NCBI GenBank assembly: GCA_012976225.1
Contig: JAAVVG010000002.1
Coordinates: 124,001 to 188,000, forward strand
DNA from: Golubevia sp. BC0850
Lineage: Eukaryota; Basidiomycota; Exobasidiomycetes; Golubeviales; Golubeviaceae
DNA: 64,000 nucleotides
Reading direction: 5' to 3'
Shown here: positions 11,624 to 23,170 of the stretch, one piece after another
How the letters are laid out: the number at the start of each line of letters is the position of its first letter
Numbering within the stretch: the first letter of the stretch is position 1
Position numbers and translations under genes: made by a program
The notes under the pieces: model-generated
What the model was told of the DNA's origin: nothing
The model's database searches: none
Seen by the model: the letters and a program-made list of their open reading frames with translations, nothing else

Positions 11624-12074
11624 GTTGAAGGGAAAGAAAGGGGGGGGGGTGTTTGAGGATTGGAGAGGTGCTGGTGACGAATGCGGATGGCTTGAGAAAA
11701 TGGGAGATTGAAGTTGGGAACGGGTTTCAAGTTAAAGGCGATACCAAAGAAAGAGAAGGAGACAAGGTTGAAAAGAAGGGAAAGAACTGTTGCGAAAAGG
11801 GGAAAAGAACCCACCTTTGTTGCACAGTAACCTTTTTATACGATTTTCCAGGTCGGCTGAGCAAGAGCCGTAAAGCAAAGGGGAGAGCCGCCCTGCATTT
11901 CATCCCTTGACAACGGTAAGCGCCAAAATGATCATCAAGGGGGAGGGGTCAAAAAGAAAGTTTTTGCGATTCTTGAAATTATTGCTTTTTTGAAGATAGA
12001 TATACATTAGAAGAAAAGGGATCGGAGAACTGAGGACAAACCTGGATGAAAGGGAGGGATTTGAGAAATGGAGA
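11624..12074. other. Intergenic region upstream of the serine-rich gene
   Basis: Promoter side of the serine-rich gene and 3' flank of Mago nashi. It contains an 8-10 bp poly-G run near 11640. No gene was seen. Confidence 0.5.
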
Positions 12075-13271
12075 CTAGATCGGCTTGATTTTGAAGTGGA
12101 GGGAGATCAGACTGAAGATTAGACACTGTGAATGGAAAGGAGGGAAGAGTTAGGCGGGAAAGAGGTGAGACGGAAGTTGAGAAGGGGTATTAAGGTTCCA
12201 ATCACTCACTTTGAGATCCTGAACCAAATAGTAGAAAACACGTAGACCTTCTGGATCTTCACTGTCTTGAACTTCTACCAGAGATCCGATTTTGGCCGTC
12301 TGAGCAGTTGGCAACAAGGAATTGAAGGTTAGTTTTTGTTTTGGGACTTTCATCGGATGTAAACCTCTCTCTCCTCTCCTAAATGCCAACCTTGACACTG
12401 ATGAAGAGTTTCAAACTATATTCTAGGTTGTTTTGAAATAAGATGGATTTCAACAGAAGCAGCATCTTGCCAACACTTAAAGCGCATTTCATTCAGCTCT
12501 CAATCCTTCCTCCTAACATCCTCCTCTATCTTCAACCTTCCCCATCTATACTAACCTCGAAAGAGATATGTTCATTGCCCAACCTAATTTCAAGTTCCTG
12601 CCTTCCTACAATGTTCTTCTTTGGCCATTTAGCGTCATCTTCCCTGTTCGAGAGGAAGGTTATGATGGTTAAAGGTTGGGAAGACACCAATTGAAGAGAT
12701 GATGGAATGGAATGTTCTATCAGAATTGATGCTTCTGCTCCAAACACCAAGCTTGGAAGCTCATATAGTAGCAGAGGGAAACGGGATGATACTAACTTGA
12801 TGATCTCACTTTCTTCTACCAATCTACGTAGCTCTGAGATGAGTAGATTGCTTACCCACACTGATCAAGACAGGAAACGTATAGAGAAGTGAGTCTACAT
12901 GTCAATCATTCTCTCACTTAGAGATTAGAGTCTTAATCTAGACAGGATTGAGGTGTTAATAAGACAAGACTTACTCTCTTTACGAATCAAGCTATCATTC
13001 CTGTAGTTTGAGTTGTTGGCGTATCTCAGACGACCACGTGAGTATTCGAATTCTAAGAATTCATGACCATGCTGTCCAGAATGACCAGTACTGGAGATTA
13101 AGAGAGAGGAGAGGAGAGAGAGAAGAGATAGAAGGCGGAGAAGAAGGATGAGCTGGTAGCTGCGAGTCGATCCTCACTTCTCGTTTGGTGGCTGGATGTA
13201 ATAGAATAGAATGGTTTGAGTGTTACGCACTAGTACCTGACGTAAAGATCTTGATCTGCGGCCGCTGCCAT
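12075..13271 (-). CDS. Mago nashi, exon junction complex core subunit
   Basis: Six short exons on the minus strand (13271-13231, 13090-12975, 12860-12797, 12643-12556, 12299-12210, 12125-12075) join in phase to 149 residues, the normal family length. Diagnostic blocks run from end to end: [20 protein letters not shown] near the N-terminus, [55 protein letters not shown] and the C-terminal [12 protein letters not shown]. Mago binds Y14 and is deposited on spliced mRNA as part of the exon junction complex, with roles in mRNA localisation and nonsense-mediated decay. The gene is itself intron-dense. It starts 106 bp from the divergent COQ4 start, so the two probably share a promoter. Confidence 0.97.
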
Positions 13272-13377
13272 TGAAATTGAATCGAATTGGATGGGAATGG
13301 GAATGGGGGATGCCAGGAAGAAACGAAACAAGATTAGAATCTCCATCTTCCCTCCCGCCACCATCAACTTCACAAAC
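13272..13377. promoter_or_regulatory. Divergent promoter between Mago nashi and COQ4
   Basis: Only 106 bp separate the two predicted start codons, and a NotI-like GC patch lies just inside Mago. If COQ4 used its upstream in-frame ATG at 13291 the gap would shrink to 19 bp, which argues for the downstream start. The regulatory role is inferred from spacing alone. Confidence 0.5.
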
Positions 13378-14480
13378 ATGAGTTTGAAATCAATAATGCG
13401 ACCTTCTACAAGTAAACTGATCTACTCAGCATCAAAGTTAGCTGCAACAACGACGACGCGGAGGAAGTTTCACTCTAATTCCTCTTCTTCAACTCCATCT
13501 TCCAACAATCGAAACGAATCCTCATCTTCCTCTCCACCTCTTTACGAAGGCCACATTCCACTCTCACCAATTCAAAAAGCATTTATGACTGTAGGATCTG
13601 CTTTAGTCTCTTTTCAAAATCCAGCTAGAGGCGGTAAGTTTATCTCTCAATCAATTCCAAGGAGCTCAACTGGCTCATCTAACTCCTTCCCTATCTGTCA
13701 GACATGATCGCCACTCTAACAGAGACCTCTTCAGGGCCATTCCTATCTAAACTATACGATCAAATGAAATCCACGCCTAGTGGTAGAAGGTTATTGATAG
13801 AGCAACCTACCATCAATTCAGAAACTGTAGATATGCATTACTTGAGATCTTTACCTGACAACACTTTTGGCAAGAATTACGTCAAATGGTTGGACTGGAA
13901 TGGAGTGACTCCTGATACTAGAGCTAAGGTGAGTTCCTGGTCAACTTGAAATTCTATCGGAAGGAAGGGAGTGGAAGGTATGGAAACACAGAAGCTTGGA
14001 ACCTTCTCAACTTTCTCAACCCCATCTTCCTCTCCATCTCTCTATTCAACTTTCCAGGTACAATACATAGACAACCCAACCCATCGATACGTCCTCCAAC
14101 GCTATCGAGAATCCCATGATTTCTATCATCTAATTAACCTAATGCCAGTTTCAACCCTTGGAGAAACCATCATCAAATATTTCGAAGCCTCCCATTTCGG
14201 TCTACCAGTGGCCTATCTTTCTTCAATCGGTGGTCCTTTTGGTCTCAATAGATCGGAACTGATGAAACTCTTCACTGCAGGTTTGATACCCTGGGCTTTG
14301 GAGAATGGGAGGAACGCTAAACCTTTGATAGGCATCGAATGGGAGAAATGCTGGGAATTGGATTTTCAACAGATGAGGAATGAGATTGGATTGCAAGATT
14401 CTGAGGTTAAGGTTGATTATTCGAAGGGGGAGAGGAAGGGGAGGAGGAGAAAGTCACCTTGGCCTAGCAAGGTGGTTTGA
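13378..14480 (+). CDS. COQ4: Coq4, ubiquinone biosynthesis complex protein
   Basis: Exons 13378-13633, 13702-13928 and 14058-14480 give 301 residues. The N-terminus (MSLKSIMRPSTSK, then a TTTTRRKFHS stretch) is basic and Ser/Thr-rich, like a mitochondrial presequence. The Coq4 domain starts at YEGHIPLSPIQKAFMTVGSA and includes GRRLLIEQP and FGKNYVKWL. The metal-binding motif HDxxH-x11-E is complete (His181, Asp182, His185, Glu197 in HDFYHLINLMPVSTLGE). Coq4 organises the CoQ synthesis complex on the matrix face of the inner membrane and acts in C1 decarboxylation/hydroxylation. An upstream in-frame ATG at 13291 would add 29 residues without a presequence pattern, so I chose 13378. Confidence 0.95.
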
Positions 14481-15082
14481 TGCGAAGAGGTTTCGATACT
14501 TCCTGTTATGCCGAGAAACTCTAGTCTTTTGTAGATTGTGTAATTTATTTCGTTTGAAGTCTTTGAGTTATTCTCATGTTGTGAAGCCACTTAGGTGATT
14601 TTCGAATCAACATGCTGTCGACTCATATTCAGGTTTTCGCAGTCGTTTTCTTTTGCATTTCGTCTTTCTTTTGCTCCTTCGTTGTTGTTGTCTTTGATCA
14701 ACTTCGAACTACCTGTAATGGTTCTATCTTTTCTGGTTTGGGGGAGACTGGAGGGTCAGTCAGGGGACAAGAGAGATAGGAGACAGAGCTCAGTTGAAAG
14801 AGAGCAAAACCCCTTCCCGATGTCTTACCACTCCGAAGACATGGTCAGGTTTGGATCGTTAGAAGCCCTTTCCTTCTTTCTCTCCAACCTGTATACCAAA
14901 ACCGAGAAACACTATCTGTCTGGCCAAGCTCACAATTCGAAAAGGGACTGAAGTTGCTCAAGTTTGCTATGCCATTCAATAAGTATTTACTAAACAGATT
15001 CCTTTCAATTTGTCTTCTACTCTTAATCTTTGCCCATAATCTTTATTTAAATCTCGTTTTTTTCCCTTAGGCTATCGACGGT
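14481..15082. other. Convergent intergenic region between COQ4 and THI4
   Basis: 3' flanks of two converging genes. T-rich stretches occur near 14630-14700 and 15040-15070. Short plus-strand frames exist but have no recognisable product. Confidence 0.5.
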
Positions 15083-16492
15083 CTATGAACGCTCTCTGAT
15101 AACTTCTCCATCGACAACCTCGAGGCGGTTGAAGAGTTTAGAAGCTTCCTTAGCTGCACGAATTCCTGAACCAAGCATTCCACCGAAACTGCAAAAGTGG
15201 GAATAGAGAAAGAGAGGGGGAGGGAAGAGAAGACGGCGTCAGAAATGTCAAGTCTGAGCCCAATGCGATCTTGCTTTCTCTTCTACTCACGAGGCCCCCA
15301 TTCTTGGGTGAGAGTCGAGCTCAGAAAGTTCCATGCCACCAACGATCATTCCAGGGAAGACTTCTCTAGTGTTGTTAACGATCAAAGTCTCTGATTCGTT
15401 CATATCCATAGGACCCATCTCTCCCAACTTGATGAGACCGGCAGTTGCTAATCTCTTGACAGAGAAAGCTCCGAAAGGACCGTCGTGACCGCAGAAACTA
15501 CAGATGATAGGAGCACTCATGGTTTGAGGATCCATGCAGCTTTGAAGTCCATGAGCTGCTGTAACCAGAGCATAGTTAGTTACTAGACCAGTGACTCTCT
15601 GCTTTCCATCAGCATCCTTCTTGACGATCAAGTCTTCAGCGCAAACGGCGTTGTAGAGCTTGACGTTTGGTAAAGCCAGAAGTTTGGAGAGGATAGTTGA
15701 AGTGAAGAGAGCTGCGTGCTTGACTACTACGTAAGATCCTTCATCATCGTAGGCAACTCCTAGTTTGTCGAGGAGAGTGTGAGCTGGCTTTCTGATGACT
15801 TGAGCCGACATCAATTGACCTCCGACCCAGCATCCTCCTCCACTGTTGGTTGGGAAGAGTAGTAGAAAAAGACGAGGAAAAGGAGAAGTGTCAGAAAAAA
15901 AATTCAGGCTTTCCACTTTCCCATCGCCTAGTCTGCCCTCATCTGCCTGCCGATTTCCATCTCGAGAGACTCACGGGGCGACGGCGGCTTCAAGGATCGT
16001 AATCTTGAGATCTGGACGCTCCAAAGCGAGAGTGTAGGCGCAAGTAAGACCGGCAGAGCCAGCTGTCAAGGGGAGAAAAGACGTCAGTTTGAAAGGTTCT
16101 CGTCAGATCAGAGACAAAGTTTCCTGTCTGTTTTTTATTCTGGATTTAAAAAGAGAAGAAAAGTGAAATCTCCAAGGGCTTCTTATGAAGTAAAAGTCCA
16201 ACTCACCTCCAATAACGATGACGTCGCTTTGAGCAGAGGCCATCATGTCCTCGTAGTATCTTCTAGTCATAGCGCGAGAAGTGTGGTGTTCCTTGATGTC
16301 AGCGAAGCGGTATTGTCCTTCGTAGTTCTCGACTGGCTCCTGTCCAGCTTTAATAGGGACGTAGGTCTTGTAAGGAGCGAGAGTGGCATCGTTGTTGGTC
16401 GTTGAAGAGTTCAAGTTCTTCTTGATGTTATGAATTGGGTCCAAGGTGGAGGTCTGGGGACCAGAGGTGAAAGAAGCGGTTGGTGGGGTCAT
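15083..16492 (-). CDS. THI4: Thi4 thiamine thiazole synthase
   Basis: Exons 16492-16207, 16062-15975, 15842-15291 and 15188-15083 give 343 residues. The Rossmann dinucleotide motif [18 protein letters not shown] lies at about residues 91-108, followed by [19 protein letters not shown]. The block SCMDPQT contains Cys227, which I take to be the sulfur-donating active-site cysteine of suicidal Thi4 enzymes, and [11 protein letters not shown] follows. The C-terminus has [15 protein letters not shown] and [15 protein letters not shown]. Thi4 makes the thiazole half of thiamine from NAD, glycine and its own cysteine sulfur, using iron. Fungal THI4 is normally repressed by thiamine. I searched the 5' flank for the conserved arms of a TPP riboswitch and saw none. 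Confidence 0.96.
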
Positions 16493-18232
16493 GATGAGTG
16501 ATGTAAGAAGGGAAGAGAAGCTTGGAAGAACGAATGAATCGAGTCACTTCTTCTCCCTTTTATAGCCAGCGTGTGACATCGCAATTGGACCGTTCCTCGT
16601 GCTAATATGGCCCATCTTGATTGGAAGATTAAGCATTTCTAATTTGGCTGAGCTAAGGTGTCGAGATGGCTGTAGGACTGAGGAGGTCGATAACTGAAGG
16701 GACCTTCCCTTCGCACCTCCCGGAGAGGAACGGGGCTTATGACCAATTTCGCCACCTCGATCAAACTCAATCAACTTCTTCTCATGTGTTCCCTTTCGAA
16801 TACTCCCCAACGTTTGCATTCCGCTTTCTACGCGGCTGTTCGAAGAAACCTTATCTACTGCTGTTGTTCGAAACTTCCCGTCAGCAGCAGCGAAAGGCTT
16901 CGACTTTTGCCACTGAACACGCGCTTCAGTACACGCGGTGGAGCTAAGAGGATGTCGTTGGCTCCCAACCTCTCGAGGATCGATCTCTCTCTAGATTTTT
17001 CTCCAAGTACAATCGAAGTCATGAGAATTGGAAAGGATCAGCATTTCTGCTATGCTTTCGACCTTGTCTGAGCTCAATAAATCCAGATGAAGACGGCACC
17101 CTCCACCCCTTCTCGCCGCTTTCATTCTTTCCAAGATGACTTTGTACTGGCTCATCACCCCTCCCAAAGTAAGATTCAAGCTTAAATTTCTGGTTTACGT
17201 AGCCCAAGAAAAACAAGTAACTCCGCTTGCGATTTAGTCAGAGCTCGAAGTTTGGAGGCGTGAACAAGTGAAGTGTTCCAAGCTTCTCTGCTCTTTCGGA
17301 GCTACTCTTGCCCACTTGTTCTTGGTGAAAGAAAGTCTTCAGAAAAACGTCCCACCCAGACGAAAGATGGCTGCTAGATCTCCCAGAAGATAGTAGCGGG
17401 TGGGACTTGAAGAGAAGAGTGAGGCATCAGAAGAGGAAAGTACGTACGCCCCACATCTTCGCCACTTTTAATTAACTGAGAATGGGTTATTCAGTACGCC
17501 TAGCAACTTTTCAGTGAGAGACGTTCTCGTGATGGAAAGGAAGAGAATTGGAAGAGAAGAGGAGTGGCAGAAGGATCGCTCGAGTGAAGCTTGCCAGTCT
17601 CCCTTTACCTCTTCCTTCGCTCTCATTCTTTCTTCAACCTGGAAATTGAGTGTTAAACCTTTCTAGAGAAGAGAAAATCGTTTTTCGCCATGACATCTTC
17701 TCGATTTCGAGCACCGCAGCGTTTTTCTTCGGCGAGGAAGAGATGCGCTATCTGCTTTTCCTCTTGCCCCATCCTCGCATCTTCAACTCGAAATACCATT
17801 ATCTTTTGCTCGACTACCTTTCAATTCATCACACATCAAGCGTAAGTATCGTCATGTCAATTTCAAGAGCACTGAATCCAACGGGACGATTGAGGAACTT
17901 TCAATTCAAGTAGGGTGGTGCAACTGAGAGGGGGGAAGGAAGAAAATTCAAGTCAAGCGAAATTCAGCAAACCCTCAAGAAAAGCATCGATCCCTACAGC
18001 AACCTGGTCCAAATGAGCAGAGAAAATGACGGATGAATACAGGAGATGGAATTGCCGTTTGAATGAAGGCAGGAGGGCCTCTGGATGGATCGGAGGTGGA
18101 TTGGAGTAGAGGAGGAAGACTGCTGCTGATGGATGGCTGCTGGTGGAAGGTTGCCCAATCTCGATCCCTTTCGAAACCTGGAACCTGGAACTGATCCTCT
18201 TTCATTCAATCCATTCCTCTCATGAACAGAAA
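16493..18232. other. Large divergent intergenic region between THI4 and eL6
   Basis: At 1.74 kb this is the longest gap in the window, carrying both promoters. Several 60-110 residue frames occur on both strands (for example 16739-17071 plus) but lack splice partners and recognisable sequence. An inverted repeat with 9 bp arms, GAACAAGTG at 17262 and CACTTGTTC at 17313, could form a hairpin. I saw no RNA gene. Confidence 0.4.
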
Positions 18233-19384
18233 ATGGTCCGTAGCAGTGCAGTCAGTCGTAACGGACGTTCCCAGACCTACTCCAAGAAGGGTGGTTACAA
18301 GTTCGCCGCCCGTAAGGGAGCTGCTCCAGCTGCCGCTGAGACTCCAGCAACCAAGGAGGTCTCATTCGGAAAGGGAAAGAGATTAATTCCAACCGAGAAG
18401 GCTTCCAAGCTCTACCCATCTGAAGACGTCAAGGCACCAAAGGTTTCCAGAAAGGTTCAACGTCCAGCTTCCCTCAGACCTTCCATCACTCCAGGAACCG
18501 TCTTGATCCTTTTAGCTGGTCGTTTCCGTGGACGTAGAGTCGTGGCTTTGAAGCAACTCGAGTCTGGTCTCTTATTGGTCACTGGTCCTTTCAAGGTCAA
18601 TGGTGTCCCAATCCGCAGAGTCAACCAAGCTTATGTCATTGCCACTTCTACCAAGCTCGATATCTCTGGTGTTCAAGTGAGTATCAGATCAGATGGAATT
18701 GGAGAAATTGAGATTTGGAAAGAGGAAGAGGAAGTCGGGTTTGAGACGGACAGAGGGACCAGTAGGAAGAACTGGAGGGCTGGTCCAAATATGGCTGAGA
18801 AGGAACGGGAAGGGTGCGGAACAGGCTGGACGGATGATGATCTATTGGAAAGGATGCGGATTCGAGAAAGCAGCGTGGTCGGGGTGGCAAGGAATGGCGG
18901 ATTGGATTAGAGGTGGTGGGACAGGAAGGCAAGGCCTCTCCAGGCAACCTCAACCCCTCAGTCCAGTCGCATACATTCTACTCTGATCATCAAGGTTATG
19001 CTCCTGAGACTCTGTTGGATTCGAATCAAGAAAGGGAAAGCCTTCGGAGGATGATGTGGAGATCGAGGGAACTGGAGCTGACGAACCTAACATCTACCAC
19101 CCACCACTACTCTTCCCTTCCCCCTCCTTCTCTCCCAGGTCGATGCCAAGCTCAACGATGCCTACTTCCGCCGCGAGAAAGCCGCCAAGGTCAAGCCAGA
19201 AGCTTCATTCTTCGCCGACCCAAAGAACAAGGCAGCTCACCCAGAATCCAAGGTTGCCGACCAAAAGGCTCTTGACAAGTCCGTCATCGCTGCCATCAAA
19301 AAGGAGGGACCAACCATGGTTAAATACCTAGCTGCTACCTTCTCTCTCTCTAACGGAGAACGCCCACACGCCATGGTCTTCTAA
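18233..19384 (+). CDS. RPL6: 60S ribosomal protein eL6
   Basis: Exons 18233-18676 and 19139-19384 join in phase to 229 residues. The basic N-terminal arm (residues 1-50) leads into the SH3-like core, with [40 protein letters not shown] and [18 protein letters not shown]. The second exon has [24 protein letters not shown] and the conserved end [19 protein letters not shown]. It is a structural protein of the large ribosomal subunit that contacts 25S rRNA expansion segments. An upstream in-frame ATG at 18143 would add 30 residues of unrelated sequence; the ATG at 18233 gives the family's MVRS-type start. The intron is unusually long (462 bp) for this window. Confidence 0.96.
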
Positions 19385-20132
19385 ATTTCCACTCTTAAAA
19401 ATCAGTCTATTTTCTTTAGAAATGTAATTTAGTTGAGAATCGCAACAAACCTTTTGTGTCAATCTGCCAAAGGTCTTCCTTATAAGTGGGAATTGGAATC
19501 TTGATATTAAGTTGGAAGTACCTTCAAGACGACGATGGTTTTAAGAGCAGTCTTTTAAGACTATGTCTACACTTCAAGACTTTCTAGAAATAAAAGGTTC
19601 CCTTTTCCTCTCCCCTCTCCCCTTCTTTCACCTCTCATCTTTAACAACTCAACCCATTCTATTTCCAACTCTTTCTATTTTCTTTCCCCATTTCTCAGTT
19701 TCTCAATTGTTCGTTTCTTTCATCTCCCCAACCCAACCAAAACTAGCTTTCACTCAGGTCTTTTTCTTCTTTCTCGTCTTATGTCTTTCTTTTCTTCAAA
19801 CCAAAACATAAAGTCCTGCAAACCCAACCCAAAAGCCAAACCCTCTTTATGCAACAACCTTTCTCATTGTCCTCGGTTGATTGACATTTGTAACAAATTC
19901 CACCTACCCTCACCGAAATCAAACTCGGCATGCATGCTTACTTTCCATTCCATTTTCTGAGTGACTTCTTGAGTGCACCGTATACAAGCCTCGACCTTTC
20001 TTAATCTTGGTTTGGTGAAATAACTGACGAGGAATTCGAATTGGCTAGAGTGACTTGTAATTTTGCGAGTCGAACTTCTTGCTTCCCTCCCACCAACACC
20101 TTGCTCTCTCTTCCTTGACTCTTCTTCTTACG
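19385..20132. other. Intergenic region downstream of eL6
   Basis: Strongly pyrimidine-rich on the plus strand (about 19600-19830), consistent with a 3' flank plus the promoter/5' UTR of the next gene. No gene was recognised. Confidence 0.5.
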
Positions 20133-21420
20133 ATGGGATCTTCTGCATCAAAACCAGCGAGAAAACTCTCACTTTCATCAAAAGTCACTTCAAATGTTTC
20201 TAAAGCAGCCACTTTGATAAACCCGACCAGCCTTTCATCATCTCAATCGCTTGGCAGAGAGAGAGATACCAACAGGCAGACAGAGACAGCTCAGAGTGCA
20301 CAGGATAGAGCGAGAAGTGCCCTGAGGGGAAATGTTCCGAGGGCTAGTGAGACTAAGAATAGAGGTGAGTAGGACCTTCCTATAGATCTAAACAAAGAAA
20401 GGAGAGAGAGAGACGGGGTGGAGAAGATCAGAAAGATCTTGGTCAGCCAAGATGGGGAGCGCAGCTATTCATCAAAAATCATGAGTTGGATTGCCTGAGA
20501 GGTCCTTGAAGTTTAGTTCAAATCGATGTGGTGTCAGGACAGGAACTCAAGTAGGAGAGCTCTGGAGAATCAGAATAAGGAGAACCGACCCTCCTTCTCT
20601 CTGGAGCTCTTCGACCTTGATCATGTCACATACGAGTCCAAGACAAGTTCCGAATTACATCAGTCAGAGATCACTTTGCGGAATGGGAGACCGTTTTGCC
20701 CAAGTCGTAGCACCTTCTCCATGATCCAATAACTTCTTTTCGAAAAAGTCGCTGAACTGATCCTTTCGACCTCCTTCCTTCCTTCCTTTCTCTCTTTCTC
20801 TTTGACTCTTGTGCATTTACAAATTTGTATCTGCCTTCATCTGTGTCTCCGCTTCCTTCCCCATCCTTGTCCTTCGTCTCTTGCCTTCTTCATCTTCAAC
20901 TTCTCTCCAAGCCATCATGGAAGACGCAACAGATCCTCAACTCCTATCAAACCTAGCCAAATTAGGTCAAGTCAAAATCCAAAGATCAAAACAAAACTTC
21001 AAACCTACAGATCAAATGCTACAGATTCTAAAAGCCAGGGAACGATTGAACATTGAAGACGAAGCTGCAGATCTCAACCTCTCCCAATCCTCAACCTCCA
21101 TCACGAAACTCTCCTCAACTGCTTCTTCAAAGACGCCGAGCCTAACAGTACCAACAATCACTTCTCTTCTAGATTCAATAAAACTAGCAAAGTCAGAACA
21201 AGAACTCAAAAATTTAGCAATCGAATATGATTTAAAATTTGAACAGATGAAGAGTCTAATGAGGTTCTTTAATAGTCCTAGTGTTGATGAAACTGAAGCT
21301 GGGAAGAAAGGAATCGGAAGAGAAACTCCGGCTGAAGGGGACGATGAATTATTAGTGAGAGTTGATGCTTTTTGGGAGGAACCGAATTTGAAGGGAGAGG
21401 AGGTTAAGAAGTTGAGCTGA
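20133..21420 (+). CDS. Putative N-myristoylated conserved fungal protein
   Basis: Exons 20133-20364 and 20912-21420 give 246 residues. The start MGSSASKPARKL matches an N-myristoylation signal (Gly2, Ser6, basic residues after). The head is Ser/Arg-rich. After the intron comes ATDPQLLSNLAKLGQVKIQ, a block I associate with small uncharacterised fungal proteins that share this MGxSxSKPARKL start, and then a helical acidic C-terminus. The function is unknown; a membrane-tethered, possibly mitochondrial-surface role is inferred only from the lipid-anchor signal. The 547 bp intron is long and could hide an extra exon: frames at about 20491-20732 are open but show no clear splice partner. The in-frame ATG at 20079 would destroy the Gly2 signal, so I prefer 20133. 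Confidence 0.65.
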
Positions 21421-21868
21421 TTAAGGTGGATTGGTTTGATCCTTTTTTTTACACACTTAGGTTCTTCCGAAGTCCAAGTCCAATCTCTTCCAAATCAAGC
21501 ACAAGCGCATCACCTGCTTTGCTAGATCCGAACTGCTCTCTCGCTCGCTTTCATGTATTTCTAACACACAATGCTCCGATGCAAGTACAACTCACTGACA
21601 CTCAACACGAAAAACAGATTGATTCCAAATTAAGACCAAAACAATCAGAAACAAACTGAACCTTTCATCCGTCGATCCACACGGCCCTTGCTTCTCTTCT
21701 TCTAAGGGCGTACATGGGCAAGGAGACACTTGGTTTGAGGCTAGAAGGCAGTTCCCAAAGCCATCACGAGGCTTTCTTTTCCGTGCATGTTTCAGGTCTG
21801 AAAAGGGAAGGGAAGGAAAACGAGGGTCAGCCGGCCAGCGTCAACGATTGACGACAGTCGAAGCAGAT
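21421..21868. other. Convergent intergenic region before BTB copy A
   Basis: 3' flanks of the myristoylated-protein gene and the minus-strand BTB pseudogene. No other gene was seen. Confidence 0.45.
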
Positions 21869-22718
21869 CTACTTTTCGGGAGGATCCAATTCGTCGAAGG
21901 CCGATTCTTTATTTTATTGTGATTCTGGTTTTGGAAAGACATTGGGCACAACCACCGGTCGTGCCCCTGGATCGACCGCAATATGAATATGAGTTGCCAG
22001 GGCTAGGCTGGAAAGTTGGATTATGGATGTGGTATAGACTCTTGCTGGTTCTGAGGGAAAAGAAATTGATATTATCGAGGTTTGATGGCGAACTCAGCTT
22101 GAGGTTAGCAGCGTCCTCTAGCGTCTTTTTCTTGATAGCCTCCCAGCGTTTACGAAAGCGATAGAGTGGAAGTAAATGTTGTCTTCTCGTAATGTGATCC
22201 TTATCTTCTGGTACATCCTCAATTGAATCCTCAATCTTGAAAGACAATTTAGCAGCTATCTCCAGCACTTTCTTGAGACCTAAATTATCAGCATAAAAGA
22301 ATGAAGAAAGGATATCCCTGACCTCCAGCTAATTCTCATGAAAATAACCATCTTGAGCATAAGGCACAATTCGTTGCTGTACAAATGTTCTTAAAGATCA
22401 TAATGCATTATACTTGTCGGCTAGTTGAAGAAGAGACACGAGTTGCTTTGGTTTAAGATCCTGGAGTTCAGGCGGGAAAATCATTTCAAATCCGTAGACA
22501 CCCAATACCGCCAAGAAAAGAACCAGGTCTTCTTCTTTTTCTGTAATCTCGATAACAGAAGATTCCTTATAAGATTCTCCACTTGCATCTATCATGTCTC
22601 TCCAGACGCGGCTTAGGCTGGCTCTCTCTCTACCGATGCTGAAGATCTTCCCATCTGATGTCTTAAGGATGAGAACGCGATCTGCCTTGTCGAATTGGTG
22701 GTCGATCTGGATAGACAT
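21869..22718 (-). pseudogene. BTB/POZ-domain gene, copy A, with in-frame stops and a diverged 3' end
   Basis: Read from the ATG at 22718, the frame encodes a BTB/POZ domain (DRVLILKTSDGKIFSIGRE, then LQDLKPKQLVSLLQLADKYNAL). It meets TGA at 22400-22398, continues as protein-like sequence (LRTFVQQRIVPYAQDG), meets TAG at 22331-22329, and continues as LEVRDILSSFFYADNLGLKK to about 22046. Up to there the DNA matches copy B at 38 kb over 723 bp. Beyond 22045 it differs: a short Cys-containing tail, then a frame break, and finally AFDELDPPEK and a stop at 21869, which is recognisably the same end as copy B (TELDPPEK) but diverged. BTB domains mediate protein-protein contacts, often with Cullin-3. 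No intron that keeps phase removes both stops without deleting the conserved BTB end, so I call it a pseudogene. Confidence 0.7.
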
Positions 22719-22768
22719 GAAGTCGAAGTTGGTCTTGTTTTGAAGATGAAGAGGAGAGGAGTTCTTGT
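22046..22768 (-). repeat. 723 bp duplicated block, copy A (inverted relative to 38124-38846)
   Basis: The reverse complement of this segment matches 38124-38846 with no gap and no difference in the stretches compared by eye. It covers about 50 bp of 5' leader and most of the BTB frame. Identity stops abruptly at both ends: 22045 versus 38847 is the first mismatch on one side, and 22769 versus 38123 on the other. Confidence 0.9.
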
Positions 22769-23170
22769 AAGGTGGGGATGACGAAGAAGACTGACTTGAA
22801 GAGAAGAAACCTGTTGTTTCTGCTGCTGTTGTTTGGTTGATCGGAGAGAAAGAAAAGACCTGGTGATAGTTCCTTGAATTAATCAGGTGGGAGTGAGGCT
22901 AATTCAACAGGGTAGTGGTAGATGAGACGACCAAGATGGATGATTGGATGGTGAAGAGAAGTTACACTGCTGTCAGCATCCTATCTAATCCCCTTTTGCG
23001 AATTCTGTTCTCACATACCTGATGATCGATAGTCGATGAGAGGATCAAAAAGAAATGAACAGTGGAGAGAAGAAGAGAAAAGAGCAATGAAGCAAAACCT
23101 GAGCACGAGACGGCACTATCGACCAAAAAAGATAAGGCCATCTTTGCAGGCGGACGGAAACAAAATACAA
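22769..23170. other. 5' flank of BTB copy A
   Basis: Unlike the block next to it, this flank does not resemble the flank of copy B. No gene was seen. A short plus-strand frame near 23036-23236 runs through the tRNA and is a shadow. Confidence 0.5.

Noticed and set aside
16493-16830. TPP riboswitch upstream of THI4
   Set aside because: I looked on the minus strand for the conserved CTGAGA and ACCTGAT-type arms and found neither.
16739-17071. 110-residue plus-strand frame
   Set aside because: No recognisable sequence, no splice partner and unusual Cys/Leu composition; it lies in promoter sequence.
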